Shown here piece by piece: positions 34,442-42,713 of a stretch of 64,000 nt of DNA (positions are counted from its first letter, which is position 1; every line of letters begins with the position of its first letter). The translations under genes were made by a program, and so were the position numbers. The notes under the pieces are model-generated. The model was not told the origin of the DNA. It ran no database searches and saw nothing but the letters and a program-made list of their open reading frames with translations. This DNA is from Actinoplanes sp. DH11 (GTDB lineage: Bacteria; Actinomycetota; Actinomycetes; Mycobacteriales; Micromonosporaceae), in the NCBI RefSeq assembly GCF_020873875.1, contig NZ_JAHWGU010000014.1, positions 124,001-188,000 of the forward strand. Reading direction: 5' to 3'.

Positions 34442-36637
34442 ATGACGGTAACTCGTGGCTCCGACGCCCCGCCGCGGGCTGTCCGGCCCGCGGCCGTCGC
34501 GGCACGCCCGCACCCCGGCTTCCGGCCGGACATCGAGGGGATGCGCGCGGTCGCGGTCACCCTGGTGGTCCTCTCGCACGCCGGGATCGGGGCCCTGACC
34601 GGCGGGTACGTCGGTGTCGACGTCTTCTTCGTGATCTCCGGGTTCCTGATCACCACCCTGCTCCTGAAGGAACTGGACCGCACCGGCACCGTCTCGCTCA
34701 CCCGCTTCTACGCCCGCCGGGCGATGCGCCTGCTGCCGGCATCCGCGGTGGTGCTGGTGGCCACGCTGGCCGGTGCCTGGTTCTGGCTGCCGTCGACCCG
34801 GTTCCACCCGGTCAGCCTGGACGCGCTGTTCGCCACCTTCTACGGGATCAACTGGCGGCTCGCCGACGAGGGCGTGCAGTACCTCAACGCCGACGCCGCG
34901 CCCTCGCCGCTGCAACACTTCTGGTCCCTGGCGGTCGAGGAGCAGTTCTACCTGGCCTGGCCACTGCTGCTGCTGGCCTACGCGGCGGTGCGGGCCCGGC
35001 GACGAGGCGCGGCGACCCCGGCGGCATGCGCCGAGGACACCACAGCGGGGGTACGGGCGGAGCGCGCCCCCAGGCTGCCCCTGCTCCTGACCCTGGCGCT
35101 CGTGGCCGGTGTCTCCCTGCTGGTCAGCGTGCTGCAGACCCGCTCGTCGGCGCCGTGGGCCTACTTCGGGGCGCACACCCGCGCCTGGGAACTCGCCGCC
35201 GGCGCCCTGGTCGCGGTCGCCGCGTCCCGGCTCGCCGGCCTGCCCGGCCGTCTGGCCGCCGCGCTCACCTGGCTCGGGCTGGCCGCGGTCACCGCCTCGG
35301 CGTTCCTCTTCGACGACCACACCGCGTTCCCCGGCCACGCGGCGCTGCTGCCCGTCCTCGGCTCGGCAGTGATCATCGCGGCCGGTTGCGCGGGACCGCG
35401 GCGCGGCGCGGCGACGCTGCTGGGTACCCGGCCGTTCCAGCTGATCGGGCGGTACTCGTACAGCTGGTACCTGTGGCACTGGCCGGTTCTGATCATCGGT
35501 CCGGCGGCCCTGGGCCGGGAACCGTCGCTCGGGCTCGGCCTGGCCCTGGCCGCCGGTTCGCTGGTGCTCGCGGCCGGGTCGTACCACCTGGTGGAGAACC
35601 CGGCCCGGACCCGCTCGTGGATCACCGCGCGGGCCCGGCGCGGCCTCGCCACCGGACTGGCGATCTCGGTGCTGACGGCCGGGCTCGCGGTGGCCGCCGG
35701 CCGGTTCACCCCGGCCCTGGCGACCGGTGACGCGGTCGCCGACACCGGCGACCGGATCACCGCGGCCGCCGACGCCGAGGCCCGGCTGCGCACCCTGCTC
35801 GCCGAGGCGACCGGGCAGCGGACGGTTCCGGCCAACTTGCGGCCCGACCCGCGGACCGCGAACAGCGACCAGCCGCCGATCTACGCCGACCACTGCCACC
35901 TCGCGTACGCGTACGTGGCCGCCGACAACCCCTGCGTCTACGGGGACCCGGCCGGCACCGGCGAGATGTTCCTGCTCGGCGACTCGCACGCCGCGCACTG
36001 GTTCCCGGCGGCCGACGCCGTCGCTCGGGACCGCGGCCTGCGACTGTTCTCCCGGACCAAGAGTGCCTGCCAGGCCGCGTCGGTACTGGTCTGGAACGAG
36101 ATCATGAAGCGGCCGTACCAGGAGTGCGCCGACTGGCGGGAGAGCGTCCTCGCCGAGATCGAGCGGCAGCGCCCGCGGGTCGTGGTGCTCTCCTCCAACG
36201 GCGGGGACAGCGGCGGGCTCGTCTCACCGGCCGGCGAGCGGATCGACCGGGGCCCCGGCCGGGACCGGCTCTGGGTCGACGCCTGGAACGTCACCCTGGA
36301 CCGGATCGTGCGGGCCGGCGCCGTACCCGTGCTCCTGCTCGACACGCCGTGGCCGCGCGGCTCCGCGCCGGAGTGCGTGGTGACCCACCCGGACGATCTG
36401 GGCCGGTGCGCCCGGCCGGTGCCGGAGGCGTTCGTGGAGCCGGCCCGCCGGGAAGCCGTCGCCGCGGCCGCCCGGGCCCGCGGCGTCACCGTGGTCGACC
36501 CCCGGGACTGGTTCTGCACGGCGACGGTCTGCCCGGCCGTGGTGGGCAACCTGCTGGTCTGGAAGGACAGCAGTCACATGAGCACCGCGTACGCCGCGAT
36601 GCTGGCACCACTGCTCGCGCGGCACATCCCGGCCTGA
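34442..36637 (+). CDS. OafA/YrhL-type membrane acyltransferase with C-terminal SGNH domain
   Basis: O-acetylates a cell-surface polymer or glycolipid. The 731-residue product has an acyltransferase-3 domain with about ten helices (residues about 20-410; RPDIEGMRAVAVTLVVLSHAG, VGVDVFFVISGFLIT, FYARRAMRLLPA) and an SGNH domain (FLLGDSHAAHW about residue 510; WKDSSHMSTAYA at the end, carrying the Ser-Asp-His set). This two-domain type transfers the acyl group across the membrane. I chose ATG 34442 over upstream in-frame codons because the family's first motif follows at the usual distance and GAGGGCGAGG precedes it. Confidence 0.9.
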   Translation: MTVTRGSDAPPRAVRPAAVAARPHPGFRPDIEGMRAVAVTLVVLSHAGIGALTGGYVGVDVFFVISGFLITTLLLKELDRTGTVSLTRFYARRAMRLLPASAVVLVATLAGAWFWLPSTRFHPVSLDALFATFYGINWRLADEGVQYLNADAAPSPLQHFWSLAVEEQFYLAWPLLLLAYAAVRARRRGAATPAACAEDTTAGVRAERAPRLPLLLTLALVAGVSLLVSVLQTRSSAPWAYFGAHTRAWELAAGALVAVAASRLAGLPGRLAAALTWLGLAAVTASAFLFDDHTAFPGHAALLPVLGSAVIIAAGCAGPRRGAATLLGTRPFQLIGRYSYSWYLWHWPVLIIGPAALGREPSLGLGLALAAGSLVLAAGSYHLVENPARTRSWITARARRGLATGLAISVLTAGLAVAAGRFTPALATGDAVADTGDRITAAADAEARLRTLLAEATGQRTVPANLRPDPRTANSDQPPIYADHCHLAYAYVAADNPCVYGDPAGTGEMFLLGDSHAAHWFPAADAVARDRGLRLFSRTKSACQAASVLVWNEIMKRPYQECADWRESVLAEIERQRPRVVVLSSNGGDSGGLVSPAGERIDRGPGRDRLWVDAWNVTLDRIVRAGAVPVLLLDTPWPRGSAPECVVTHPDDLGRCARPVPEAFVEPARREAVAAAARARGVTVVDPRDWFCTATVCPAVVGNLLVWKDSSHMSTAYAAMLAPLLARHIPA

Positions 36638-36706
36638 CAAGCGACGCGTTTCGGGCGAGTCCTGGATTTCGGCGCGGAACCGGACGACGATCACCAAGTG
36701 GGCGGG

Positions 36707-36722
36707 TAACGCGTCCGAAACT
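36707..36722 (+). promoter_or_regulatory. GlnR-like binding site upstream of the urease operon
   Basis: GTAAC-GCGTCC-GAAAC matches the GTnAC-n6-GAAAC core of actinobacterial GlnR boxes. It lies 41 bp upstream of the ureA start in a 125-bp promoter gap. A second, weaker pair (GACGA-n6-CCAAG, 22 bp further upstream) would complete the two-box arrangement. GlnR control of urease is established in Streptomyces; here it is inferred from the site. Confidence 0.65.
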
Positions 36723-36762
36723 TCCAGCTGCGAGCATTCCGGGGCGCGATCAGGAGGTCCCT

Positions 36763-37065
36763 TTGTTCCTCAGCCAGCACGAGCAGGAACGACTGCTCAT
36801 CCACGTCGCGGCCGATGTCGCCCGGCGCCGCCGCGAGCGAGGCCTGCGGCTCAACCATCCCGAGGCCACCGCGATCATCACGGCCTTCCTGCTGGAGGGC
36901 GCGCGCGACGGCCGGACCGTCGCCGACCTGATGGACGCCGGGCGCCGGGTGCTGACCCGCGACGACGTGATGGAGGGCGTTCCCGAGATGCTCGCCGAGG
37001 TCCAGGTCGAAGCCACCTTCCCGGACGGGACGAAGCTGGTCACCGTGCACGGGCCGATCTCGTGA
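36763..37065 (+). CDS. ureA: Urease gamma subunit
   Basis: Structural subunit of the nickel urease, 100 residues, exactly the family length (FLSQHEQERLLIHVAADVAR; LNHPEATAIITAFLLEGARDG; PEMLAEVQVEATFPDGTKLV). The start is TTG 36763, with AGGAGG 5 nt upstream; no ATG or GTG gives the right N-terminus. The stop overlaps the ureB start (GTGA). First gene of ureABCFGD, downstream of a GlnR-like site. Confidence 0.96.
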   Translation: MFLSQHEQERLLIHVAADVARRRRERGLRLNHPEATAIITAFLLEGARDGRTVADLMDAGRRVLTRDDVMEGVPEMLAEVQVEATFPDGTKLVTVHGPIS

Positions 37066-37481
37066 CGATCCCCGGCGAGGTCCTGCACGGCGACGGCGAC
37101 ATCGAGATCAACCCAGGCCGTCCCACGCTCGCCCTGACCGTGCGCAACACCGGGGACCGGCCCGTGCAGGTCGGCTCCCACTTCCATTTCGCCGAGGCCA
37201 ACGCGGCCCTCGAGTTCGACCGGGACGCCGCCTGGGGGCACCGGCTCGGCATCCCCGCCGGCACCTCGGTGCGCTTCGAACCGGGCATCCCGCGCGACGT
37301 CACGCTCGTCGCGCTCGCCGGCCGCCGCGTCGTGCCCGGTCTGCGCGGCCTGGCCGGCGGGCCGCTGGACACCGACCCGCCGCCGGCCGAACCAGATCCG
37401 GCCGACATCGAACCCGCCGGCTCCCTCGACGAGGACACCGGTGAGAGCCAGCCCAACGGCGACAACGGGAGTCCACGGTGA
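37062..37481 (+). CDS. ureB: Urease beta subunit
   Basis: Second structural subunit, 139 residues. GEVLHGDGDIEINPGRPTL and RPVQVGSHFHFAEANAALEF are typical. The conserved RFEPG and LVALAGRRVVPGL end the domain, followed by an acidic Asp/Glu/Pro-rich tail of about 40 residues that many UreB proteins lack. GTG start and stop overlap both neighbours by GTGA, so subunits are made in a coupled manner. Confidence 0.96.
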   Translation: MTIPGEVLHGDGDIEINPGRPTLALTVRNTGDRPVQVGSHFHFAEANAALEFDRDAAWGHRLGIPAGTSVRFEPGIPRDVTLVALAGRRVVPGLRGLAGGPLDTDPPPAEPDPADIEPAGSLDEDTGESQPNGDNGSPR

Positions 37482-39196
37482 CACGTTTGGACCGCAGCCG
37501 GTACGCCGCGCTCTACGGCCCCACCGCCGGCGACCGGATCCGGCTCGCCGACACCAACCTGCTGATCGAGATCGAGGAGGACCGCAGCGCCGGTCCGCGG
37601 CCCGGTGACGAGGTCGTCTTCGGCGGCGGCAAGGTCATCCGGGAGTCGATGGGGCAGTCCCGCGCCACCCGCGCCGAGGGCACCCCGGACACCGTGATCA
37701 CCGGAGTGGTCGTCCTCGACCACTGGGGCATCGTCAAGGCCGACGTGGGCATCCGCGACGGCCGGATCACGGCGATCGGCAAGGCCGGCAACCCGGACAC
37801 GATGGACGGTGTGCACCCCGATCTGGTGATCGGCGCGAGCACCGAGATCATCGCGGGCAACGGCAAGATCCTCACCGCCGGTGCGATCGACAGCCACGTG
37901 CACCTGATCAGCCCGACCATCCTGGACACCGCGCTCGCCGCCGGCATCACCACGATCATCGGTGGCGGCACCGGGCCGGCCGAGGGCACCAAGGCCACCA
38001 CCGTCACCCCGAACGCCTGGCACCTGGCCCGGATGCTGGAGTCCCTGGACGCCTGGCCGATCAACGTGCTGCTGCTGGGCAAGGGCAACACGATGTCCAC
38101 CGAGTCCCTGTGGGAGCAGCTGCGCGGCGGCGCCGGCGGCTTCAAGCTGCACGAGGACTGGGGCACCACACCTGCCGCGATCGACGCCTGCCTGGGCGTG
38201 GCGGACGCCTCCGGGGTGCAGGTCGCCATCCACACCGACACCCTCAACGAGGCCGGTTTCGTCGAGGAGACGCTGCGGGCCATCGCGGGACGATCGATCC
38301 ACGCCTATCACACCGAGGGCGCCGGCGGCGGGCACGCACCGGACATCATCACCGTCGCGTCCCACCCGAACATCCTGCCGTCGTCGACCAACCCGACCCG
38401 GCCGTACACCCGCAACACCCTCAGCGAGCACCTCGACATGCTGATGGTCTGCCACCACCTGAACTCGGCAGTCCCGGAGGACCTGGCGTTCGCCGAGAGC
38501 CGGATCCGGCCGTCCACCATGGCCGCCGAGGACCACCTGCACGACCTCGGCGCGATCTCGATGATCGGATCGGACTCCCAGGCGATGGGCCGGGTCGGCG
38601 AGGTCGTGCTGCGCACCTGGCAGACCGCGCACGTCATGAAGGCCCGGGCCGGCGCCCTGCCCGGCGACGGCGCCGCCGACAACAACCGCGCCAAGCGGTA
38701 CGTCGCGAAATACACGATCTGCCCGGCGATCGCCCACGGCATGGCCGCGCAGGTCGGGTCGGTGGAGCCGGGCAAGCTGGCCGACCTGGTGCTCTGGGAC
38801 CCGGCGTTCTTCGGGGTCCGGCCGGCCCTGGTGATCAAGGGCGGCATGATCGCGTACGCGCAGATGGGCGACGCCAACGCCTCCATCCCGACGCCACAGC
38901 CGATGCTGCCCCGGCCGATGTTCGGCTCCTACGGCGTCGTACCGGCACAGACGTCCGTCGCCTTCGTCGCCCCGGCCGCGATCGACGCGCTGCTCGGCGA
39001 CCGGATCGGGGCGCGACGGGCGCTCGTGCCGGTCGCCGACACCCGCTCGGTCGGCAAGGCGGACATGCCGCTGAACGCGGCGATGCCCCGGATCGAGGTG
39101 CGGGCGGACACCTTCGAGGTCCGCATCGACGGGATTGTGGTCGAACCGGAACCGGTGGAGTCGCTGCCGATGGCCCAGCGGTACTTCCTGTTCTGA
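37478..39196 (+). CDS. ureC: Urease alpha (catalytic) subunit
   Basis: Hydrolyses urea to ammonia and carbamate with two Ni ions. The 572-residue product (family about 570) has IDSHVHLI (HxH ligands), the carbamylated Lys in AGGFKLHEDWG, HTDTLNEAGFVE, YHTEGAGGGHAPDI, the flap histidine in MVCHHLN and the Asp ligand in MIGSDSQAMGR; all key residues are present. The GTG start overlaps the ureB stop (GTGA). The operon continues with maturation genes. Confidence 0.98.
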   Translation: MTRLDRSRYAALYGPTAGDRIRLADTNLLIEIEEDRSAGPRPGDEVVFGGGKVIRESMGQSRATRAEGTPDTVITGVVVLDHWGIVKADVGIRDGRITAIGKAGNPDTMDGVHPDLVIGASTEIIAGNGKILTAGAIDSHVHLISPTILDTALAAGITTIIGGGTGPAEGTKATTVTPNAWHLARMLESLDAWPINVLLLGKGNTMSTESLWEQLRGGAGGFKLHEDWGTTPAAIDACLGVADASGVQVAIHTDTLNEAGFVEETLRAIAGRSIHAYHTEGAGGGHAPDIITVASHPNILPSSTNPTRPYTRNTLSEHLDMLMVCHHLNSAVPEDLAFAESRIRPSTMAAEDHLHDLGAISMIGSDSQAMGRVGEVVLRTWQTAHVMKARAGALPGDGAADNNRAKRYVAKYTICPAIAHGMAAQVGSVEPGKLADLVLWDPAFFGVRPALVIKGGMIAYAQMGDANASIPTPQPMLPRPMFGSYGVVPAQTSVAFVAPAAIDALLGDRIGARRALVPVADTRSVGKADMPLNAAMPRIEVRADTFEVRIDGIVVEPEPVESLPMAQRYFLF

Positions 39197-39230
39197 TGAC
39201 GTCCTGCCGGTCCCGGGCGGCGGTGCCGCG

Positions 39231-39878
39231 GTGAGCCTGTCCACGCTGCTGCTCCTCACCGACGGTCGGCTGCCGGCCGGCGGACACGCGCACTCCGGCG
39301 GGCTGGAGGCGCAGGTCGCGGCCGGGCGGGTCGGCGACGTGGCCGCGCTAGGCGGGTTCCTCCGCGGCCGGCTCGCCACCGGCGGCCTGGTGTCGGCCGC
39401 GTTCGCCGCCGCCGCCTGCGGTGACGTGTCGCGCTGCGGTGAGCTGGACGCCGGACTGGACGCCCGGACGCCGTCGCCGGCTCTGCGCAAGGCGTCCCGG
39501 GCACAGGGCCGGGCGCTGCTGCGGGCCGGCCGGGCCATGTGGTCGCTCAGCGGCGCCGCCGGCCGCGACCCCCATCAGCCGGTCGCGCTGGGTGTGCTCG
39601 CGGCGGCGGCCGGGCTCGGACCCGGCGAGGCCGCGGTCGCCGCGGCGCACGGCACGATCACCGGCCCGGCCAGCGCCGCGGTCCGGCTTCTCGGCCTGGA
39701 CCCGTACGCGGTGCACGCGCTGCTGGCCCGGCTCGCCCCCGACTGTGACCGGATCGCGGCGGTCGCCGCGGCACGGTACCGCGACCCGGTCGACGACCTG
39801 CCGGCCGCGGGCGCTCCCCTGCTCGACATCGGCGCCGAGCACCACGCCACCTGGGAGGTGCGTCTCTTTGCATCCTGA
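39231..39878 (+). CDS. ureF: Urease accessory protein UreF
   Basis: Helical chaperone that, with UreD and UreG, loads nickel into apo-urease. The 215-residue product begins LSTLLLLTDGRLPAGGHAHSGGLE, the expected N-terminal motif, and carries ARTPSPALRKASRAQGRALLRA and HQPVALG. GTG 39231 is the start; a 12-codon out-of-frame ORF (39196-39234) bridges ureC and ureF with TGATG and GTGA overlaps. Its stop codon lies inside a 15-bp tandem repeat shared with the ureG start. Confidence 0.93.
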   Translation: MSLSTLLLLTDGRLPAGGHAHSGGLEAQVAAGRVGDVAALGGFLRGRLATGGLVSAAFAAAACGDVSRCGELDAGLDARTPSPALRKASRAQGRALLRAGRAMWSLSGAAGRDPHQPVALGVLAAAAGLGPGEAAVAAAHGTITGPASAAVRLLGLDPYAVHALLARLAPDCDRIAAVAAARYRDPVDDLPAAGAPLLDIGAEHHATWEVRLFAS

Positions 39879-40611
39879 ACCGCAGCATCCTGAACCGCAG
39901 CATCCTGAACCGCACGAACACGGCCCCGACGAGGTCCCGCACACCCACCCCGAGGCCGGGGTCGACCCGCACGAGCCGCTGGCCGCCGGGCCGCGCGCGC
40001 TGCGGATCGGCATCGGCGGCCCGGTCGGGTCCGGCAAGACGGCGCTCGTCGCCGCCCTGTGCCGGGCCCTCGGCGAACAGATGCGGCTGGCCGTCGTCAC
40101 CAACGACATCTACACCACCGAGGACGCCGACTTCCTGCTGCGCAACGGGGTGCTGCCGGCCGAGCGGATCCGGGCCGTGGAGACCGGCTGCTGCCCGCAC
40201 ACCGCCATCCGCGACGACATCTCGGCGAACCTGGACGCCGTCGAGGACCTGGAGTCGGCCCTCGGCCCGCTGGACCTGGTCCTCGTGGAGAGCGGCGGCG
40301 ACAACCTGACCGCCACCTTCAGCAAGGGCCTGATCGACAGGCAGATCTTCGTGGTCGACGTGGCCGGCGGCGACAAGGTGCCGCGCAAGGGCGGCCCCGG
40401 CGTGACCACCGCCGACCTGCTCGTGATCAACAAGACGGACCTGGCACCGCTGGTCGGCGCGGACCTCGCCGTCATGGAACGCGACGCCGCCGCCCGCCGC
40501 GGCGACCTGCCCACGGTGTTCCTGTCGCTGGCCGAGGACCGGGCGGCCGGCCCGGTGGCCGGCTGGATCCGATCCCTCGTCGCGGCGCGGACCGCGCCGG
40601 CCGGTGCCTGA
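39868..40611 (+). CDS. ureG: Urease accessory GTPase UreG with His-rich N-terminus
   Basis: GTPase that delivers nickel for urease maturation. The 247-residue product has GGPVGSGKTALV (P-loop), the metal-binding CPH in ETGCCPHTAIRDD, LVESGGDNLTATFS and VINKTDLAPL. The start is TTG 39868 with GGGAGG at 9 nt; no ATG or GTG occurs before the P-loop. The first 45 residues are His/Pro/Glu-rich, from three HPEPQ repeats plus HEHG and HTHPE. This suggests a nickel-storing tail, as in some rhizobial UreG and HypB proteins. The repeat overlaps the ureF stop. Confidence 0.94.
   Translation: MHPEPQHPEPQHPEPHEHGPDEVPHTHPEAGVDPHEPLAAGPRALRIGIGGPVGSGKTALVAALCRALGEQMRLAVVTNDIYTTEDADFLLRNGVLPAERIRAVETGCCPHTAIRDDISANLDAVEDLESALGPLDLVLVESGGDNLTATFSKGLIDRQIFVVDVAGGDKVPRKGGPGVTTADLLVINKTDLAPLVGADLAVMERDAAARRGDLPTVFLSLAEDRAAGPVAGWIRSLVAARTAPAGA
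39871..39915. repeat. 15-bp tandem repeat across the ureF stop and ureG start
   Basis: Three copies of CATCCTGAACCGCAG at 39871, 39886 and 39901 (the last ends CAC). Each contains TGA in the ureF frame; in the ureG frame each encodes HPEPQ. Copy-number change therefore lengthens the UreG His-tail without altering UreF. Confidence 0.9.
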
Positions 40612-40676
40612 CCGGCCGCCGCCTGACCGGCCGCTGCCTGACCGGCCGCTGCCTGAGCGGCCGCTGCCTGAGCGGC
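40602..40676. repeat. 15-bp tandem repeat carrying duplicated ureG stop codons
   Basis: Five TGA codons occur at 40609, 40624, 40639, 40654 and 40669, exactly 15 bp apart and all in the ureG frame, within units of the form CCGGCCGCTGCCTGA. The first is the ureG stop; the rest lie in the 78-bp gap to ureD. Confidence 0.9.
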
Positions 40677-40689
40677 CGGTGGGGCGCTG

Positions 40690-41499
40690 ATGCGGGCCCA
40701 GGCGAGGGTGCTCGCCGAAGCCGACGGGCTCGGCCGGACCCGGCTCACCGTACTGCGCGGGGAGTCGCCGCTGCTGCTGCGGCGCACCGGCCCGCGCGGC
40801 GGTGCCGGCGCCGTCGTGCACCTGGTCGGCGGCGCGGCCGGGCCCCTGCGCGGAGACGAGCTGTCGCTGACCGTGGAGGTGGGCGCCGGGGCGTGGCTGG
40901 AGTTCCGCAGTGTCGCGGCGTCCCTGGCCCTGCCGGGTCGGCCGTTCCTGCCGGCGTCGCGGCTGACCGTCATCGCCACGGTGGCTTCCGGTGGGACCTT
41001 GCGTTACCTGCCCGAACCTCTCATCGCGGCGGCCGGGTGCGATCACGTGGCGGTCACCCGCGTGGACGTCGAGGAGGGCGGTTCGTTGCTGTGGCGCGAC
41101 GACCTGGTCTGCGGGCGGCATGGCGAGGAGTCCGGGGACGTGCGGGCGGACACGACGATCCGGTACGCCGGGCGGACCGTCCACCGGCACGAACTCACCG
41201 TGGGTCCGGCGGCGCCGGGCTGGTCGGGGGCGGCGGTCCTGGGCGGTGGCCGGGCCGTCGGAACGGTCGTGGCGACCGGGCCGGCATCAGAAACACCAGC
41301 CGACGTGCCCGGCCTCAGCACCGGCTCGGGCATCGAGCCGCTTGCCGGGGACGCCGCGATGATGCCGCTGGCCGGCGGCGGTGTGCTGGTCACGGCGGTC
41401 GGCGCCGACGCCCGGCAGGTGGCGGCGGTGCTCGACGCCTACTGCGCGGCCCACCCGACGCGGCACGCCGCCCGGACAGCAGCACCGGCGGCCGCCTGA
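40690..41499 (+). CDS. ureD: Urease accessory protein UreD (UreH)
   Basis: Scaffold of the nickel-loading complex with UreF and UreG. The 269-residue product has RAQARVLAEADGLGRTRLTVLRGESPLLLRRTGP at the start, VHLVGGAAGPLRGDELSLTVEVG, the RYLPEPLIAA motif and DDLVCGRHGEESGD. It is shorter than proteobacterial UreD, as usual for actinobacteria. ATG 40690 has only a weak GGTGGGG upstream. It is the last gene of the urease operon; a 27-bp repeat array begins at its 3' end. Confidence 0.93.
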   Translation: MRAQARVLAEADGLGRTRLTVLRGESPLLLRRTGPRGGAGAVVHLVGGAAGPLRGDELSLTVEVGAGAWLEFRSVAASLALPGRPFLPASRLTVIATVASGGTLRYLPEPLIAAAGCDHVAVTRVDVEEGGSLLWRDDLVCGRHGEESGDVRADTTIRYAGRTVHRHELTVGPAAPGWSGAAVLGGGRAVGTVVATGPASETPADVPGLSTGSGIEPLAGDAAMMPLAGGGVLVTAVGADARQVAAVLDAYCAAHPTRHAARTAAPAAA

Positions 41500-41624
41500 T
41501 CGAACGAACCGGACCGGCCGCCTCACCGAGCGCACCGGGACCGCGGCCTCATCGAGCGCACCCGGGCCGGCGGCCTCATCGAGCGCACCCGGACCGGCGG
41601 CCTCATCGAGCGCACCCGGACCGG
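41490..41624. repeat. 27-bp tandem repeat at the 3' end of ureD
   Basis: Three perfect-period copies (starts 41544, 41571, 41598) of a unit beginning CGGCCTCATCGAGCGCACCC, preceded by two diverged copies whose first overlaps the ureD stop (GGCCGCCTGATCGAACG). In later copies the TGATC of the stop is replaced by TCATC. No gene is supported in 41500-41703. Confidence 0.85.
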
Positions 41625-41659
41625 GCGGGCGCCTGACGGAGGCGTACAACGGAAAAAGC

Positions 41660-41692
41660 CGGCGAGGGCGACCGGGGAGATCGCCCTCGCCG
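41660..41692 (-). terminator. Rho-independent terminator of the sigma factor gene
   Basis: Perfect 12-bp stem (CGGCGAGGGCGA at 41660-41671, complement at 41681-41692), 9-nt loop, followed on the minus strand by GGCTTTTTCC. It begins 12 bp past the stop at 41704. Confidence 0.9.
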
Positions 41693-41703
41693 ACCGCGGG
41701 TTT

Positions 41704-42606
41704 CTATGCCGCTACCGCGATGGGGACGCCGTGGCTGTCGGTGAGTGCCAGGCGGGTGTGCAGGCTGCCCTGCTGGGCGACCTTCGCGAAGTACTCGGTG
41801 CGGCGGCGTTGCAGGCAGCCCTTGCGGGTGCGTGGGCCACCGGCCGCGACGGTGAGCAGTTCCGGTGCGAGGGAGCTGTTCAGGCCTTCGCGGAGCAGGC
41901 GCAGAGCCTCCGTGCGCAGTTGTGAGATCCGGGATTCCGTGACGCCGAGGCGTGCGGCCACCTCGCTCAGCGGTTGTTCCTGCAGGAAGGACTCCTGCAC
42001 CACTTGGCGCAGCCGTTCCGGCAACGCCTGGATGGCCTGGTGCAGGTAGCCCAGTCTTTCCCGCTTCAACAGCAGATCCTCCGGCCCTTCGGACGTCTCC
42101 GGCACCATTTCCTCGGCCGCTCCGGTGGGAAAACCCTGAAGGCTGAGCAGCGACGCCTTCTGCACGTCGTCCTCGACACTGGCGAGTTCGGAGACTCCGA
42201 TGCCGAGCACCTCGGCCACCTCGGCGTCGCTCGGCGTCCGGCCGAGCGCGGCGGTGAGCTCCTGCCGGGCCGCGGCCGCCCGGCGGGCCCGGGCCCGCAC
42301 GGACCTGCTGGCCCAGTCCTGCCCGCGCAGTTCGTCCAGCAGGGCGCCGCGGATGCGGACCGCGGCGAAGCGGTGGAACGGGATGCCGCGGGTCACGTCG
42401 AAGGAGCGGGCCGCCCCCAGGAGTGCCGCGAACCCGGCTGAGGAGAGGTCATCTGCGTGGACATGGCCGGGTACCCGATTGAGTAGTTCCCGGACCAGAT
42501 GGCCAACCATCGGCATGTTTTCTCGGATCAGGTCCTCGATGTCGCGCGCGGAGGGCGCGTCGTGGGTGGCGCCGATGGTGGCGGGGAGTTCGGTCGTGGT
42601 GGTCAC
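41704..42606 (-). CDS. fliA: RNA polymerase sigma factor, WhiG/FliA (sigma-28) type
   Basis: Alternative sigma factor of the motility/sporulation group; in Actinoplanes, FliA-type factors drive flagellar genes of the spores. The 300-residue protein has region 2 (VGHLVRELLNRVPGHVHADDLSSAGFAAL; FHRFAAVRIRGALLDELRGQDW), region 3 (LTAALGRTPSDAEVAEVLGI) and region 4 (LPERLRQVVQESFLQEQPLSEVAARLGVTESRISQL). A C-terminal extension of about 45 residues (KGCLQRRRTEYFAKVAQQG) is unusual. GTG 42606 has GAGGAGG upstream. No flagellar genes are adjacent. The symbol rests on the region 2/4 match; whiG is an alternative name. Confidence 0.85.
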   Translation of the reverse strand: MTTTTELPATIGATHDAPSARDIEDLIRENMPMVGHLVRELLNRVPGHVHADDLSSAGFAALLGAARSFDVTRGIPFHRFAAVRIRGALLDELRGQDWASRSVRARARRAAAARQELTAALGRTPSDAEVAEVLGIGVSELASVEDDVQKASLLSLQGFPTGAAEEMVPETSEGPEDLLLKRERLGYLHQAIQALPERLRQVVQESFLQEQPLSEVAARLGVTESRISQLRTEALRLLREGLNSSLAPELLTVAAGGPRTRKGCLQRRRTEYFAKVAQQGSLHTRLALTDSHGVPIAVAA

Positions 42607-42713
42607 GTAGTCCTCCTCGCTCGTACGAACCGGCTGATGAACACCGGCTGACGAGTAGAAGGTTGGCCGCCGTAAGGTGCAGCGCAGCCCGAACTCGGTT
42701 GCTTTTATGGAGT

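Noticed and set aside
36638..36762. GTTTCGG/CCGAAAC inverted pair as a separate operator
   Set aside because: Arms are 7 bp and 59 bp apart; the right arm is already part of the GlnR-like box.
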